Of a stretch of 5,276 nucleotides of DNA, positions 4,470 to 5,276 are shown one piece after another. Positions within the stretch are counted from its first letter, which is position 1. Every line of letters begins with the position of its first letter. A program made the position numbers and the translations under genes. The DNA is from Nitrospirales bacterium (GTDB taxonomy: Bacteria; Nitrospirota; Nitrospiria; Nitrospirales; UBA8639). The stretch lies in the NCBI GenBank assembly GCA_013817135.1, contig JACDDF010000204.1, positions 1-5,276 on the forward strand, in the 5' to 3' direction. The notes under the pieces were generated by a model. It was not told where the DNA came from. It saw only the letters and a list, made by a program, of their open reading frames with translations, and ran no database searches.

Positions 4470-5276
4470 ATGCGCCATGTAAAAATTGTAGCCACGATTG
4501 GCCCTGCGACATCCTCTCCCGAAAGCTTGAAACGACTCCTGCATGCCGGGATCAATGTCGCCAGATTTAACATGTCCCATGGAACCGCTGATTGGCACAA
4601 GACAACAATACAACGCCTTCGACGCCTTGCTCTTGAGGAAAAGACGCCACTTGCCATCCTTGTAGATTTGGCAGGTCCAAAAATCCGCGTGGGGGATCTC
4701 CCCGATGAAGGGATTCTATTGCAGCAAGGCCGGAATATCATTCTGATTGCGAAGTCAGATCAAAGCTCAAGGCAAAACGAACCGGAGGATACACTGCCGG
4801 TTAATCTTTCCCATTTCCAGGATGGAATGAAACCCGGTCAAATCGTGTTACTTGATGACGGGAACATGTCCCTCACCGTGGAAAAACAAGAAACCAACCG
4901 ACTGACCTGCAAAGTCCTGGTGGGAGGCAAGGTCACCTCACATAAAGGTGTCAATTTCCCTGGCCTCCCGCTCGATATTCCTGGGTTTACGCAGAAAGAC
5001 GCTGACGATCTTCAAGTGGCCATCGACGTTGCCGCTGATTATGTCGCCCTCTCGTTTGTTCGAAGTCCGCAGGATATTCACACACTCCAAAGGGCTTTGG
5101 CTGATCGATCAGCGCTGATTCCTCTCATTGCCAAAATTGAAAGGCCTGAAGCCCTGACATGTCTTGATGAAATCCTTGATGCGGCAGACGGGGTGATGGT
5201 CGCTAGGGGAGACCTTGCGCTGGAAATGAGCCCGGAAGAAGTCCCGCTTCTGCAAAAGCAGATCATCGCACAGGCC
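4470..5276 (+). CDS. pyk: Pyruvate kinase, N-terminal 269 residues (runs off window)
   Basis: Cytoplasmic glycolytic enzyme converting phosphoenolpyruvate and ADP to pyruvate and ATP. The frame is open to the last base, so roughly the first half to 60 percent of a usual 470-480 residue protein is visible. The opening strand is KIVATIGPATSS (5-16). ARFNMSHG (31-38) supplies the substrate Arg32 and potassium-site Asn34 and Ser36; DLAGPKIR (66-73) carries Asp66. The B domain lies about 74-165 and ends in the SHKGVNFPG segment. Catalytic Lys222 and metal-binding Glu224 lie in IAKIERPEAL, and the second metal Asp248 in VMVARGDL. Most family members read GDLGVE here; this one reads GDLALE. The ATG at 4470 gives the standard N-terminus; an in-frame ATG at 4428 would add 14 residues. 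Neither has a good Shine-Dalgarno sequence. The gene is probably unrelated to the sor operon. Confidence 0.96.
   Translation, partial: MRHVKIVATIGPATSSPESLKRLLHAGINVARFNMSHGTADWHKTTIQRLRRLALEEKTPLAILVDLAGPKIRVGDLPDEGILLQQGRNIILIAKSDQSSRQNEPEDTLPVNLSHFQDGMKPGQIVLLDDGNMSLTVEKQETNRLTCKVLVGGKVTSHKGVNFPGLPLDIPGFTQKDADDLQVAIDVAADYVALSFVRSPQDIHTLQRALADRSALIPLIAKIERPEALTCLDEILDAADGVMVARGDLALEMSPEEVPLLQKQIIAQA

Noticed and set aside
4361..4741. Minus-strand ORF of 126 codons opposite pyruvate kinase
   Set aside because: Arg/Ser-rich shadow of a clearly identified gene on the + strand.

Overview
The window carries six recognisable coding regions, all on the + strand, and most encode exported proteins. 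Base composition is close to even. The mix is one Tat-exported molybdenum enzyme, two Sec-exported c-type cytochromes, a secreted DUF1264 protein and a secreted orphan. It suggests a Gram-negative bacterium with a periplasmic respiratory chain that can use inorganic electron donors such as sulfite. Nitrospirota or a similar chemolithotroph is a guess from gene content only; nothing here fixes the taxon.

Layout. Positions 1-129 hold the C-terminal tail of an unidentified gene. Positions 279-809 encode a DUF1264 (OBAP-like) protein with a signal peptide and a possible lipobox. A perfect 10-bp inverted repeat (822-850) separates it from a monoheme class I cytochrome c, best started at the TTG at 876 (876-1346). 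Positions 1347-1679 have no convincing gene but hold several inverted repeats. A 135-residue exported protein of unknown family follows (1680-2087) behind a very strong ribosome binding site. After a 298-bp gap comes the clearest unit, a sulfite dehydrogenase operon. It has a SorA-type molybdopterin oxidoreductase (2386-3615) and, 9 bp later, a two-heme cytochrome (3625-4290). The first heme domain of that cytochrome looks like SorB, and the second is an added class I cytochrome c domain. From 4470 to the window end is the N-terminal half of pyruvate kinase, an unrelated housekeeping gene.

How the parts work together. SorA should oxidise sulfite to sulfate in the periplasm and pass electrons to the SorB-like heme. 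The extra C-terminal heme would relay them to another carrier or a terminal oxidase. The upstream monoheme cytochrome could belong to the same chain, but it is about 1 kb away and may be transcribed separately. The most notable points are the two-heme SorB fusion, the orphan secreted protein, and the inverted repeats in almost every intergenic gap upstream of sorA. No mobile element, CRISPR array, tRNA or rRNA was seen.
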